A DNA stretch of 64,000 nucleotides, taken from positions 1,426,001 through 1,490,000 of the forward strand of contig JALRME010000007.1 in the NCBI GenBank assembly GCA_026120035.1. The letters are read 5' to 3'. The stretch is from Coleophoma eucalyptorum (lineage: Eukaryota > Ascomycota > Leotiomycetes > Helotiales > Dermateaceae). Positions within the stretch are counted from its first letter, which is position 1, and every line of letters begins with the position of its first letter. Positions 1 to 11,340 of the stretch are shown here, piece by piece. A program made the translations under genes and the position numbers. The notes beneath the pieces are model-generated. The model did no database searches. It saw only the letters and a list, made by a program, of their open reading frames with translations, and had not been told where the DNA came from.

Positions 1-523
1 ACCAATGTATGTTCCTTGATATTGAAGTGGCGATCCGGATTCAGACAGAACTTGCCCAGCGGTCCAAGGCTGACTGTATATATTGGAATCGTCTTCGCCA
101 AAAAAACACCGAATGGATACGCTAACAATTCTGCTACCAAAGCCACAATGTGTACAGACGGGTAGCGCAGGGCAAAGAATTGATTTACCCCAGATCCGAT
201 CATAGTGAAGAAGATTCCCAGAATCCACATTCGAAGCGTATTGACGGGAATTGCCTGGTCGTCGACGTCTGGGACAACTGCCCGGACTTGATTCCCAATC
301 AGTAAAGATCTTTAATATTCCTTCATGAAAACCTACCTTCAGGAAATGGAGAGTGTGCCGCATCATAGTCTTCTTCTCCTTTATCCTCAATAATCAGATT
401 GAGATCAACCTCCAATTCGGTCAAGTGGCCATGCTCCAAGCCACTTTCTGTAGTATTAATAACTTCCGTCCCTGTCTTTTCATCAACCACCTTGGGTGAT
501 GTTTTATATGGGGGAGGCTCCAT
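1..523 (-). CDS. OPT-family oligopeptide transporter, N-terminal part (3' end beyond window)
   Basis: Partial gene reading leftward from ATG at 521-523. Exons are 337-523 and 1-286, joined by a 50-nt intron (287-336, donor GTAGGT, branch-like TACTGAT). The joined protein has an acidic cytosolic N-terminus of about 60 residues followed by SPFPEVRAVVPDVDDQ, the conserved entry motif of the oligopeptide transporter (OPT) family, then IPVNTLRMWILG and a first membrane segment, a second hydrophobic stretch around YPSVHIVALVAELLAYPFG, and the OPT motif LNPDRHFNIKEH at the window edge. OPT proteins are proton-coupled plasma-membrane importers of tetra- and pentapeptides (family knowledge). Only about 155 residues of a family usually 700-900 long are visible, so substrate cannot be judged. 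The family assignment is firm. Confidence 0.93.
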
Positions 524-2605
524 GTCTGCTATTCAGCGATGACTGATCAGGTAGGAAGGAACACGAGCGCAAAACAAAAAAAAAAGAGAGAGCAGAGAGA
601 AGTAGTATATACTTTATCCTCCCCTTGCCCGTGGGTAGATCAGGCCTACCGCCACTGTAGACACATAGAAAAAGTCAATCTGCGAAAAGGATTTGATAGG
701 AGATACAGACGATAAGGACCAGAATATGGTTTTACGGCATACTATGCTCAATGTAACAATGCGGGCCACATTCTAGTGGACCAGCCCCTACGGCGTCTTC
801 CCTTATCAGCAGAAATACTGATGGATGAAGTAAAAGATCCGGGGAACAAACTACCTGCAAGGCGATGAAAGGACCGGGGCGGTCGATCTTGGCATGGAAC
901 TGTAGTGACATTTCCACTTACCGATATGTTCAACTGCATATGCATATATGAGAGATACGTCCCATTGTGCAGCACACACATCCTGATACGATATTGTTCG
1001 ATCGTCGATCTCTGTACTTGAGGGCTGTTTAATAATACTTCATCCACCAGTCCTGTCTTCCGTTTCGATAATATGGAAGAGTACTGCGTGATCTTGTCCG
1101 AGAAACTCAACTGAGGATTGTTGATATGTCACGTTGTCCACCAATGAAAAGCGGCCGCAGTAGAACCAGGGGACCTTATCGGATGTTCAACCCCATTCTT
1201 GCAAGGGAAATTTCGGACAAACTACTGCGGTACGCAAGCAACCCAGCCCCAGCCGGCGCGGCTCCTCCATCGCATTGAACTTTCGGAGGATGTCTTCATA
1301 CTTTCTATGCGGTCTAGATGCAGCGAGGTACCTGCGTATCAATGGGAAGGACTGTTGTGAGGGAACGATGTTATAAGTGGACGGCACCTTGTCGCGCATT
1401 CTCCATCGACTCGGAGGCCCCCGCCGTCCGATTTAGTAGAAATGGTTTGAACACATTTCTTGCTCGCAGAGGTTCCTGCTTCTGCTCGTAGAGCAGCCAC
1501 ATCCTCCACTGTCTGATATTTCTTCGGCTGTTGTCCTCTAGCACCAGCGGCAATCCCGTGCCTGCAACCCCCCCGGCAGTCTTCAAGTCCGCGCACTGTT
1601 GCCGGCATTTACCTTGGATCGATTATTTTACGGGGTTTATTTAATTTTGCCACCTTGTGCCCCAAGCCGCAACAGGAGTTTGGGCCAGCCACCCAAACAT
1701 CAGTGGCAAGGAACTTTTGTTGTTGTGGACGTCCAGGAGTATGATTCTAATAGACAAACATGCAACGCCTTCTAAACATAAATGTCGCACGCAGGTATTA
1801 CGAGAGGCGGATAACGGTTCAAATGATTAGATGAGCGAAGTACGAGGTATCAATTTCAGACTCGAGCAGACGCGAGCATGAATCTATTTACTCTTTGCGG
1901 TGCACTATTCTCGAAGAGGAAGGCGTCTACTGATGTTACAACCGCCCTGGGTTTTCTCTAGCAACTCCTCGCTTTGTTCTTACGATTTCTCTTCGCACTT
2001 GAGTGGAATGGCGAAGAATTTGGTGCTATATATCACATTCCAAATCCACGAGCTCATGGTGGGTAGGCAGTCTACTACAGGGCCAAGCTCTTGTGTAGCT
2101 CGGCAAGGCTTAATTGGACTCCAATAACTAGAAACCCTGATACACCTTCAATAGGATACCAAGATTTCTTATTTATTCTACCTCTTATCTTTATCACTTA
2201 CAGGTCCCTGTCGGCCTCGTTTGACTTTGTTTGGTGCCACAAGAAGAAGGTGGTAGCGGAAGGACTTCCCTCATGGCACGGGCATCTTATTACCACGATG
2301 AATGTATGACAAAATTTGGATATGATTCTCACTTCATACGACAGTATGGTACTCATTCACTCAATTTCAGACGCTATATCTCCATATCTTACTAGTGGTT
2401 TCTTAGTAACTTGATCAGATCCATAAATAATTTTTTACCCTAGAATGTAAGCAAATAAAATGCTTGGCGCTTAACACCCATTAAAAAATTATCATATATT
2501 TTATTATCGCTCAATACTCTAGATGACAGTGTCCCAAGACAAAGTGGCTACATACCATGTTGCCTCAGGTTATTGGCCATTCCAATTATCTATCTATCAG
2601 ATCAA
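524..2605. other. Gene-poor interval, about 2.1 kb
   Basis: Lies between the OPT transporter start and the end of the Git1-like transporter, so it includes the OPT promoter. Short open frames on the minus strand around 750-1110 and 1187-1608 have no recognisable domain and could not be joined into a convincing gene. The part near 2340-2570 is AT-rich. I assign no gene here. Confidence 0.5.
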
Positions 2606-4284
2606 CTAGAGGCCAATATTCTCCGTAGGATATCCGTTCTCTTCCAAGAATGCTCGAAACCTTGCGTCCTCGTCCTCCAAATTAGTAGGGTGCTGCATTT
2701 AGTTAATATAAACTTCAACTTGAGGGATCATGATACTCACGTTAGGGATCAAAAACCAAACGCATAACGTTCCCAAGACTGAAATTCCACTTCCAATCAA
2801 AAATATAGCTTGTTGGCCTTTGGTGGCTGAGCCAAAGTCATTCAGCGCACCGCTAAGAACAGTAGTACCGATGGCAGCGCCAGCTTTGCCAACGGCAGCT
2901 GCGAATCCGAGGAAGTGACCTCTCAAGGGTGTTGGAAACGATTCTGAGGAGACCAAAAAGTTACAGTTGCCCGGCCCGACCGAGAGGAAACTCTGGAAAA
3001 GACCATAGAGGACGACGAAGAGAGGGAAAACATTCTGTAGTTGGATCATTGATCCGCCAATGGCGAAGCCAAATACACACACGATCGACCAACCGAGGGC
3101 GTATGTTTGACGACGTCCTAGTTTCTCAATGAGGAAAGCACCGAAGAAAGATCCTGGGATAGCGAATGCGTTGATAAGAGCACTCCATCCAACACTCTCG
3201 AGCAGCGTCTGGTTCTTGGAGAACCCCTTGACCAGAGTGGGCGCGAGCAAATTGAAAGGGTAGACTACGAAGTCGTACAAGAACCAAGCACCGCAGCAAC
3301 CCAGGAGGGGCTTCCAATACATTCGCAGAGCAAGTTTGTATGGAATTTTATGCTGAATGGCGTGTTTGCGGTATTGTGTCGAGTCTATAAGGCGCATACG
3401 GAAGAAAAAGATGGAAAGTGGTAGCTATGGAATTAGATATGATACCGACCATACTGAAGGGACACACTTACCACGCAACCAATTCCAAAGCAAATTCTCC
3501 AGATCCCATCGCTGGCCTTCCCGTGATATGCGGCAATGACAATCAGAGATACGATACTTGAACCAACAAATCCGCTAATGATAGCGAGATTTGTGGAAAT
3601 CGCAACAAGGAAGCCACGCTTTTTTCGCAGTTTCTCATCACTGTCAGCAGACTCGAGAGCTTGTGCTGTACAAACAGCGTATTCGCCACCTGGTATTTAT
3701 CAGCCAGTTTTCACCTGAGGCATTTCACTGATTTACCTGCTCCAAGTCCAGCAATTCCACGAGAAATGATCATCATCCAGAACATGCCCGTAACCGATTT
3801 TCCATGCGAAGCAGTTGCAAGAACAATACCCTGTGTATGTCAGGATTAGAGGATTTGGGAGGTTCATGAAACATATATCATACCAGAACCAAGAAGACAG
3901 TTGTAGCAATAATGCCCATACGGCGTCCGAACTTATCGATACACAGACCAAAGAATAGCATACCAAGGACTTCGCCAATCAGGATAGAGTTTGACAGGCG
4001 AGTCTTGATATTGGCAGTCAGCTCTTTTGGATAGCTATTCAGGTTAGCATAGATGCAAGTCAATGGCGGGCTCCGACTAACAGTTTCGCGAGTACCGTCT
4101 CCATGTATCCAATGACTTGGACATTGTAGCCATCCGAGAACAACGCGACACCCTGTACGAGGACATTGAGAACCGAGGTATCGGCAGTCTTATTTGCCGT
4201 TTCATCAACTGATTGTTGCTTCTGAGAAAGATCAGAAGCAGCAACTTCGGTGTCGTTAATTGTAGTCTCCAATTTATCTGCCAT
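2606..4284 (-). CDS. MFS glycerophosphodiester/phosphate transporter, Git1-like
   Basis: Six exons on the minus strand: 4082-4284, 3884-4034, 3737-3830, 3472-3689, 2741-3424, 2606-2692; introns are 47-53 nt and the sum is 478 codons plus stop. Translation starts at ATG 4282-4284. The product is a 12-segment major facilitator. It resembles yeast Git1 (glycerophosphoinositol/glycerophosphocholine permease) in several places: FSDGYNVQVIG in the first helix, LCIDKFGRR in the loop 2-3 signature, TASHGKSVTGMFWM, CCGAWFLYDFV, the FLIEKLGRR repeat and VGPGN. It probably imports glycerophosphodiesters or phosphate at the plasma membrane. It diverges from the PhoD-like phosphatase at 4971 across a shared promoter with two CACGTG boxes, which supports a phosphate-starvation role. 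An inorganic phosphate symporter is the main alternative. Confidence 0.9.
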
Positions 4285-4970
4285 CTTGAAAGAATGGTGA
4301 TTGATTGTCGGCAGCCCTTTGCAGATTAGCGACGCCGGATTTCAATACAGTACCATGGGGTTATTTATATCGAGCTACAGAACCCACGGGGGATAAGATC
4401 GGTCTGCATGAGAAACTGTGCCGTAGATCTTTCGCGGACGGTTATCTTGGAAGATCGTCCACGTGCTTCGATGGCAGCTGCAACATGGTCGGATTGCACA
4501 AACGTTGAAAATTCTGTCGTTTCAACCGTCAAGCTTCTCGGCGTTTCTCAGGCTAGTTTATTCGCACCCTATCAAAGGACGGTTGACGAAACACATCCCG
4601 CCAATTCCCAGCATTCATCTTAGTAAGGCCGCACCATGTTCACGGGCATCTATACTTTGCCGCAATTCTCAGATGTCGGCGTGGATGTGTATCCAACACG
4701 TGAGGCATATTCGACACTGATTGGCGCCTGAGCACTGTAAGCGACGAGTTTCCCGACGACGCCGCCCCATTCTTAATGACCTGAGGAGAGGAGCCGACGA
4801 AACACAAGAAAACCTGAGTCTTGGAACGACAACCAACGCACGAAGAAATTTCCCATCGCATGCAGAGGGAGATAAAGTTTCCCAAGGAAAGAATAAGTTT
4901 CGTTTCTTGACCCAACACTTCAATTTTGGAGCCGTAGTATTGGGAGCCTATGTATCTCGGGGCCTGAGAT
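4285..4970. promoter_or_regulatory. Bidirectional promoter of the Git1-like and PhoD-like genes
   Basis: This 686-bp interval separates two divergent genes with phosphate-related products. It contains two perfect palindromic E-boxes, CACGTG at 4460-4465 and 4697-4702. CACGTG is the core site of the phosphate-response bHLH factors Pho4 (yeast) and NUC-1 (Neurospora) (established knowledge). Joint control of the two genes by a NUC-1/PalcA-type factor is inferred. Confidence 0.6.
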
Positions 4971-6669
4971 ATGCCCAATATGCTACTTCAACTTATGGAT
5001 GGCGTAGCTGCGGCCACGACAATAACGTTACGCTTGACGGTTTATTATTTCGTACGATGGGTAAGTGTCTCCATAAGTGTTTAAGTCTGCGCTTTCTCAT
5101 AGCAAGTAGCTTCCACTTGGGCCACGTTACCTACCCATCATTTATACTAACTTCGGCACATGGATTGTATGCTACCTTATCGCCATCGCCTTACAACCCA
5201 AGTCTCCCCGGAAAGCTTCATCTTTGGGGGCGAAACTTCTAACGCTGCTTGTGGGCTGGTATGACCAATCTCACGTGATTGTGTCGTTATGGACTTTACT
5301 TATCAACGTGCTCGCTCTTGTCTTTGCACTCGACTTCGTGTATAGAGCAGAGGTTTTGGGATCTGGGAATGGTGTTGAGTTCTCTAGGTTGGGATATGTT
5401 GATGACAACAGTGCCCGAATTGTAATCCGCCATCCGGAACACTCTCAGATCTTCTACCAGGCAAGCGGACAATCGAAATGGATGAATGGACCGGTCACCA
5501 CATCAACACCAGAAAGTGATCATGTGTCCACAATAGTACTGACTGGGCTGGAGCGTGATACTTCGTATATTTATCATACGAATACCAGCCTCGCAGGCAC
5601 CTTTCGTACCAGCTCATCTTCGCCAAAGAAATGGAGCCTGGCAACGAGTAGCTGTATTAAGCCTGGGTTCCCATACAACCCAGTTGGATCCGAACTTCGC
5701 ATTCCAGGCCTAGAGCACTTATCTCACCACGTTACCAAGTCATCAATTGATATGGTCTTATTCCTCGGTGACTTTATCTATATTGACCTTCCGGCCCGTT
5801 TCGGATTTTCTAATGAGCATTACCGCAATGCTTACCGACAAGTATATGCATCACCCAGCTGGACTAAAGAGCTGCAAGATACCCCTTGGCTTCATATGTA
5901 TGATGACCATGAGATTACAAATGACTGGGCCGCGAATGAGACAGGTTTATGGACGGATGCAATGGAGCCATACTTCGCATACCACCATGGCGGCAATCCA
6001 GAACCACTAGAAGAGAAAGCGACATATTACACATTCAAAAAGGGAGATGTGGCCTTCTTCGTAATGGATACCCGACGCTATCGGTCACCTGAAGAAATGG
6101 AAGACGGACCAGGAAAAACTATGCTCGGCGAGAGACAGAGAAAAGCCTTGGAACATTGGCTGAGAACTGAAAAGGATTGGAAGATGGTCGTAAGCAGCGT
6201 TCCGTTCACGCGGAATTGGAGGGGACCAGAGTCTATTGATAGCTGGGCTGGATATTTATGGGAGAGACAGCAGTTGTTGGAAGTCATGTGGGCAGCTGAT
6301 GGCGTAGTGATTTTGTCGGGAGTAAGTTGTCATGCTGAGTATACTACTTCTAAAAGAAATAGAACTGACAGAGTGCAAAAGGACCGACATGAGCACGCTA
6401 CGACCGAGTTCCCTTCCCCGGATGGAACAAAAAGCGTAGTCGAGTTTTCTACTTCTCCTCTCAGTCAATTCTACCAACCATTTGATCGCCAATACCTCCA
6501 GATCGAGGATACAGATGTTGAATTGTTCTCTCACCCATATGGCGTCTCGAAATTTGGAGTATTGAAGTTCGATACGGCCTCTAAGAGAACTTGGTATCTT
6601 GACTTCGAACTTGTCGTGGATGGCAAGGAGATATGGAATAAGAGGATTACTTTGGACAGAAATGCTTGA
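4971..6669 (+). CDS. PhoD-like metallophosphatase, membrane-anchored
   Basis: Three exons: 4971-5060, 5110-6321, 6382-6669, giving 529 residues. The first in-frame ATG after a stop is 4971; further in-frame ATGs at 4980 and 4995 are possible. Residues 15-60 form two hydrophobic segments (LRLTVYYFVRWLPLG and WIVCYLIAIAL) and a third lies near residue 90, as in other fungal PhoD-like phosphatases. Metal and phosphate ligands of the PhoD fold are visible: FLGDFIYID, YDDHEITNDW, FVMDTRRYRS and SGDRHE. The last motif appears only when the 60-nt intron at 6322-6381 (GTAAGT to AAAG) is removed; that intron is in frame and has no stop, so an automatic call would keep it and split the motif. Predicted role: hydrolysis of phosphate mono- or diesters at a membrane. 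It faces the Git1-like transporter. Confidence 0.9.
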
Positions 6670-6849
6670 TGGTAGCTTGCATAAGATATGTATAAATAAG
6701 GTTAAAATTTTCAAAATATAAAATAAATTCCAGGGAAAGGAAGGTACTACTATGATTCTGTTAGTCAATTCAAGATGAATTGGATAAAATTAGGATTTAC
6801 CTGGTTTTTGACAGTCTGAAAGACAGATTGGATATTCGGTGAGAAGACC

Positions 6850-7881
6850 TCAATCCTTTGATCGGTAAGAGGGACACTTAGGGCTTTCCCACCCACTTAG
6901 AAGTTGAGGATCCTGTAGTTTGTAAACCTCAATTTTCAGAGGACGACAGCATTTTTCCATCCTTTCCATGGCGTCGATGCCCCATCCAAATACACTCTCG
7001 TCTCCAGCAGGACATGCAGACAAGGCGAAAAGGAGGTCGATTTCTGCGAAGAACTCAATATAGTCACCTGCCTTTGCCGGAGAAGGTTCACTAAAGGCAT
7101 TATTAGCGAAACAGAACTCTCGTACCCCTGTATATGATCGTTACATAAAGTATTGACCATCCTTATTCAATCCTGTGACTTGAAATAGATTGACATTGTC
7201 ATGTACATCACTCTCAGACAGACCAAAGGGTTTTATAGCACGTGCAAGGTTCGAATGGCAATGGAAATCAAAGTCGGCTCCGGTGAGCATTTTGTTGACT
7301 GAATAATGTGGTTAGCGGAGCAAGATATACGGGATCAAAGAACGGATTCCAACCATATGGATCACAGCGAGTCCCGAGCAGATCGTGTACCCGTCCACCA
7401 ACACCATCAACACCATAATCCTCTAAAGAGTTCTGCTGGACCATGAGCTTAATACAGACAAAGCCTGCCAATCAATACGTACCGCAATGACAGTGACCAA
7501 AGGTCGTAAGTATGGTAGATTGCTCCATAGTCGATCATATGTTACAAGATGACTGCGATGTAGCTGCCTTGATCGCGCTGTCCAAAGATGTTCTTTTGGA
7601 TTATGAGAGTTGAAGATGTTGAGATCGCCGACTTGCGGGCCGTCCGGTGTGATGATACGGCATATACTGCCAGCAGGCACGGTCCAAGCTTGACCAGAGC
7701 GTGGAGCAATAATAAATGAGTCTGTCAACTCACGACCTCCACTGGCACTGGAGGTAGTAGCAATAGCAGAGTAAAAACCTCGGTCCGCTGCTAGAAGCGA
7801 CCCCGGTGAGGCCTGGTAGGCAGGTTGAGGTTGGCGGGAAGATACCCTGTCGGCGGAGTTGTTAGTCGCAGGCGTTGACAT
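6850..7881 (-). CDS. DUF1989 / urea carboxylase-associated family protein
   Basis: Four exons on the minus strand: 7483-7881, 7354-7435, 7145-7298, 6850-7090 (introns 47-55 nt), 291 residues. Recognisable DUF1989 features are the WTVPAG and PDGPQVGDLNIFN strands, LGTRCDPYVNKMLTG, DFDFHCHSNLARAI, DVHDNVNLFQVTG, GDYIEFFAEIDLLFALSACP and the closing CCRPLKIEVY. His, Cys and Asp residues in these motifs are thought to form a metal site in the family. Bacterial relatives sit next to urea carboxylase/urea amidolyase genes; the biochemical role of the fungal forms is not settled. The tail after IEVY is about 30 residues longer than the conserved core. Its start is 1.46 kb from the next gene; it converges with PhoD, with 180 bp between the stops. 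Confidence 0.88.
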
Positions 7882-8185
7882 CTGTGCGAAGTACTGGTAA
7901 TCAAATTTACAAGATTCCCTGCAAGAATGACATCCGGATCTTCAAAGGGTAAAGATTCAGACTGCCGTGTACAACTTCAATAATGCCTTTGCTTTGCCTA
8001 GCACAAAGATAGGTCAAATGTGTCGGGTAAAGTGGGAGGCTTGGTTGCGCACTTCCCATAGTGGGATGATACAATCCGAAATCTCACTATATGGCTGCCA
8101 AGATCGCTTGGAGGAACTAGAGACGTCTCACGTACCTGACCAGAAATGATTATAGAAGCCACAACGTTGCTGCTGATGATGATTG

Positions 8186-8207
8186 TTAGTTAACCCCGGT
8201 TAACTAA
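8186..8207. repeat. Perfect palindrome, 10-bp arms with CC centre
   Basis: TTAGTTAACC, CC, GGTTAACTAA: the arms are exact reverse complements. It lies 305 bp upstream of the DUF1989 start. Such a site could bind a dimeric regulator; no function is shown by sequence alone. Confidence 0.8.
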
Positions 8208-9248
8208 AACAAACAAGGCCGAATGACTTTCTTAATTGATCATACTCCGCAATGCCCATGATCAAGTCCCTTGTCTTTTACGCGCAGAGTCGGAAGAAAC
8301 ATCACCGTTCACGAATCCATCCATACCTTCCTATCGCAGTTCAGCTCAAGCTAGAAGGCAGTGCATTGACTTCGCAATTAGAGCAACTTGGGTCATTCAC
8401 TCACCTGCTTCAAGGGAATTATCTGAGGCGGAGTCCGGCAAAGGTTCCCAAGTATGATGTCAAACATTGAGCTTCTTCTACCTCCAGAAAATGCAAAATT
8501 AAGACTTATAACTTTACCGACCTAGGACTTCGGTCGCTTAATTTGACATACACCTCCATCCAGCTCTTAGTAGGGCCAATCCTGTTTGAAGATTTTGTCA
8601 TCTGACGTAGGTATCTAGACTACGTAAATTCATCTCAAATTCCTTCAAGAAACTTCAAGGCGTTCTCAGGTGGTCTAGAATATTGCATGCGAAGCAGAGT
8701 TGATGAATCTAACCAGTCACTAATTCGTAGTGACATCGAGCTTCGTTTCACCACGTCAATTCTGTGGGCGCAGTTATTGTTCCTCTGTCGTCACTACATC
8801 TTTGCGCTGTACATTGGCCTCTTGTTTTAATAATCCTTTGATTCCGTTAGACGTATATCGGGGGTTAGTTTTCCGTGTTCCGCCACACGTGACACGAATC
8901 GGTTCCTGACACCTGCGGTTACCGACCGTATAGCTGGGCTTCCTGGGCCTGTTGTATTCTTCCTTGTTCAGTATTTTCCATACAGACATTAATAATGTTT
9001 AGTCCCCAAGTACCGTAGGGGTATCATTTGCTGTAAAAGAGACGTGGGGCAGCTGGGGGTGCAATCTCGGCACATCTGAATCAACTGTATGCTTTATCCA
9101 TTCAGAGGAGGACCTTTACTTTCCCAACCCTTATCCGCATCACGGAGCATTAATTCAAGGAGGGAACAGGATCTGTTGATCGCTATGGCTAGTATGCATG
9201 CCTTAGAAAAGAATCTAGCTGTGATCCGTTTTGCCAAGAAACAAAGCA

Positions 9249-9255
9249 TATATAA
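9249..9255 (+). promoter_or_regulatory. Candidate TATA box of the TolB-like gene
   Basis: TATATAA, about 90 bp before the ATG at 9343. The position suits a fungal TATA element with a short leader; the transcription start is not known. Confidence 0.4.
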
Positions 9256-9342
9256 GATGAATAGGATGGATGGCTCTAGCAAGTCTCGTCACTCGCCACC
9301 TTCGCACTTCTCTTTGTTTTTTCTCAAAGGAAAGTAAACACA

Positions 9343-11340
9343 ATGCGTCTGTCTTTTGTGTCTCTGCTCGGCATGGCCGTGGGCTCCGCCCTCGCCGACT
9401 GCCCCTATGCACAAAGAGATACTGCAAACCTAATGCCGAGGGATTCCACGACCAATTCTTCGGTAGCTGTAGGCAAGTTGGGGGTTATGTACATGAACCG
9501 GATTGCACCTTCGGTTTCGGTTCTGTATGTTGCCAATGCAGATGGTAGCAACGAGCGCCAATTGTTGACAGGAAATAACTCTGTCTTCGAATACCATGGC
9601 TCATTCTCTGCCGATGGCCAGTGGATCACTTTCACCAGCGAGCGTGCTGGAGACGGCCAGTCGGATCTTTACCGAGTTCGCACAAACGGCTCCGACATAC
9701 AGGAATTGGTTGCAACATCCTCATTTGAGGATGCTGGTGTGCTCTCTCCAGACAATACCTTGCTCGCCTATGTTTCCACGCAGGGGAACTATACTGCCAA
9801 TATATGGGTGAAGAACCTTGAAACAGGAACCGCTTTTAATCTGACCAATACCGCCTCAACTGCCGGCAATAACGCTAGCCCAAGCGGTCATTACCGGCCC
9901 AGCTGGTCGCCCGACGGAGAATGGATCGCCTTTTCTTCCGACCGTAACACCAACTGGACTGGACATAACAATGGAACTGGCTGGGAGCATACGAATACAC
10001 TCTCAATCTACATGATTCGGCCTAACGGATCTGACTTCAGGAAGATTGTTGCTCCAAAGGATGGATATTCGCTCGGCTCGCCTAAATGGTCTCCCGACGG
10101 CTCGCGTATTCTCTTCTATGAGATGACGAGAGATGCAACATACAATGCCCACACTACATCAGTAAACGATACTGTCTCCCAGATTGCCTCTGTTGACGTT
10201 GCTACTGGAACCGACTTCATCTACCACACTTCAGGTGATGGCTGCAAAATTTCTGGACAGTGGGTGACAGCGAGTGTTATTGGCTATGATATCAAAGGTG
10301 GCGATAGTGAAGGACTTAACTACAACTCCACCAGCACAAATACTACATCTTCCAGTTCAAACTACACCTCCTTCTTGGGTGGAATGCGAAATCCCTCATG
10401 GTCAGCAGATGGCTCAATGGTAGTCTACGAGCGACCATCTTTTACACCTGTACGCCAGATGAACAGACCGCTTTACAGTTGGGATGGCGACTGGGAATAC
10501 CGCGAGAGTGATGTATTCCCAATGCTATCAAAACAGGGTGTGCTTGCTATAACGCAAAAGCAGCTCGGCAACTCTTCCATTGTGACTATGAACCCCGACG
10601 GAACAGACTTGAGCCTCGTCTTTGATACTTTCTCCACCAACCAGATCGATGCCACCTTGAACGCGGAAGGATTAGCGGGTGCATTCCAGCCAACCTGGTC
10701 ATCTGATGGTGAATGGATCGCATTCGGTCTGGGTAGCTGGTTTTTTGAGCGCTCTATTCTTGGTGGGTGGATCTACAGGGCCACCTCGAATGGCTCCTAC
10801 TACGAACAGCTCACTTTCGGCACAGCTGGCGAAGTAAACTCGGGATTCCCCAGTTTCTCTCCAGATGGCACACAGCTTGTCTATCGCGACTTTGGCTCTG
10901 AATTGGGACTCGGTCTGCGTCTCTTGAACCTTACAGATATGACCATTACAAACTTAACCGACACTTGGGACAACACCCCCGGTTGGTCACCCGACGGAGA
11001 AAGAATCGTCTTCACGCGCCGAAACCGTCTAAATACAGAGGATCTTTCAGCAACAGATAGTTTCGATGTGTACACCATTCACCCCAACGGCACAGGTCTG
11101 ACTCAACTGACAACAAGCGGTGCCAACGACGCGCATGCCGTGTGGACCGCCGATGGCCGTATCCAGTATAGCAGTGGCATGTACGGTTTCCGCGACGAGG
11201 GTGCCATATATGACAGTGCATTCCAACCATATGGCCAGATCATAGTCATGAATGCAGATGGTTCTAACAAGACCATGCTTACAGACAGCATGTGGGAGGA
11301 TTCCATGCCACTCTATGTCTGGAACAAGGACCTTGAGTGA
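9343..11340 (+). CDS. Secreted TolB-like beta-propeller protein
   Basis: Single-exon gene of 665 residues. The N-terminus is a signal peptide (hydrophobic LSFVSLLGMAVGSALA, likely cut before DCPYA). The body is a series of PD40/TolB-type blades marked by SxDGxWIxF motifs: SADGQWITFTSER, SPDGEWIAFSSDR, SPDGSRILFYE, SADGSMVVYERP, SSDGEWIAFGLG, SPDGTQLVYRDFG, SPDGERIVFTRRN and TADGRIQYSS. Many N-glycosylation sequons support secretion. No catalytic serine-protease domain follows the propeller, so it is not a complete DPP-type peptidase. Fungal proteins of this type are usually annotated as TolB or WD40-like without known function; a cell-wall or extracellular binding role is a guess. Confidence 0.88.
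   Translation: MRLSFVSLLGMAVGSALADCPYAQRDTANLMPRDSTTNSSVAVGKLGVMYMNRIAPSVSVLYVANADGSNERQLLTGNNSVFEYHGSFSADGQWITFTSERAGDGQSDLYRVRTNGSDIQELVATSSFEDAGVLSPDNTLLAYVSTQGNYTANIWVKNLETGTAFNLTNTASTAGNNASPSGHYRPSWSPDGEWIAFSSDRNTNWTGHNNGTGWEHTNTLSIYMIRPNGSDFRKIVAPKDGYSLGSPKWSPDGSRILFYEMTRDATYNAHTTSVNDTVSQIASVDVATGTDFIYHTSGDGCKISGQWVTASVIGYDIKGGDSEGLNYNSTSTNTTSSSSNYTSFLGGMRNPSWSADGSMVVYERPSFTPVRQMNRPLYSWDGDWEYRESDVFPMLSKQGVLAITQKQLGNSSIVTMNPDGTDLSLVFDTFSTNQIDATLNAEGLAGAFQPTWSSDGEWIAFGLGSWFFERSILGGWIYRATSNGSYYEQLTFGTAGEVNSGFPSFSPDGTQLVYRDFGSELGLGLRLLNLTDMTITNLTDTWDNTPGWSPDGERIVFTRRNRLNTEDLSATDSFDVYTIHPNGTGLTQLTTSGANDAHAVWTADGRIQYSSGMYGFRDEGAIYDSAFQPYGQIIVMNADGSNKTMLTDSMWEDSMPLYVWNKDLE

Larger units (their letters stand above)
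7882..9342. other. Intergenic region between two divergent genes, with a 22-bp palindrome
   Basis: Promoter space of the DUF1989 gene (left) and the TolB-like gene (right). It holds a perfect 10-bp inverted repeat with a 2-nt centre at 8186-8207, a CACGTG at 8886-8891 and a TATATAA element at 9249-9255. I see no convincing gene. Confidence 0.55.

Noticed and set aside
1187..1608. Minus-strand open frames as a possible small gene
   Set aside because: No domain, no consistent splice structure and frames overlap each other.
4721..5242. 173-codon open frame overlapping the start of the PhoD gene
   Set aside because: A different frame with two introns and three exons gives the membrane segments and continuous PhoD domain; this frame has no recognisable motif.
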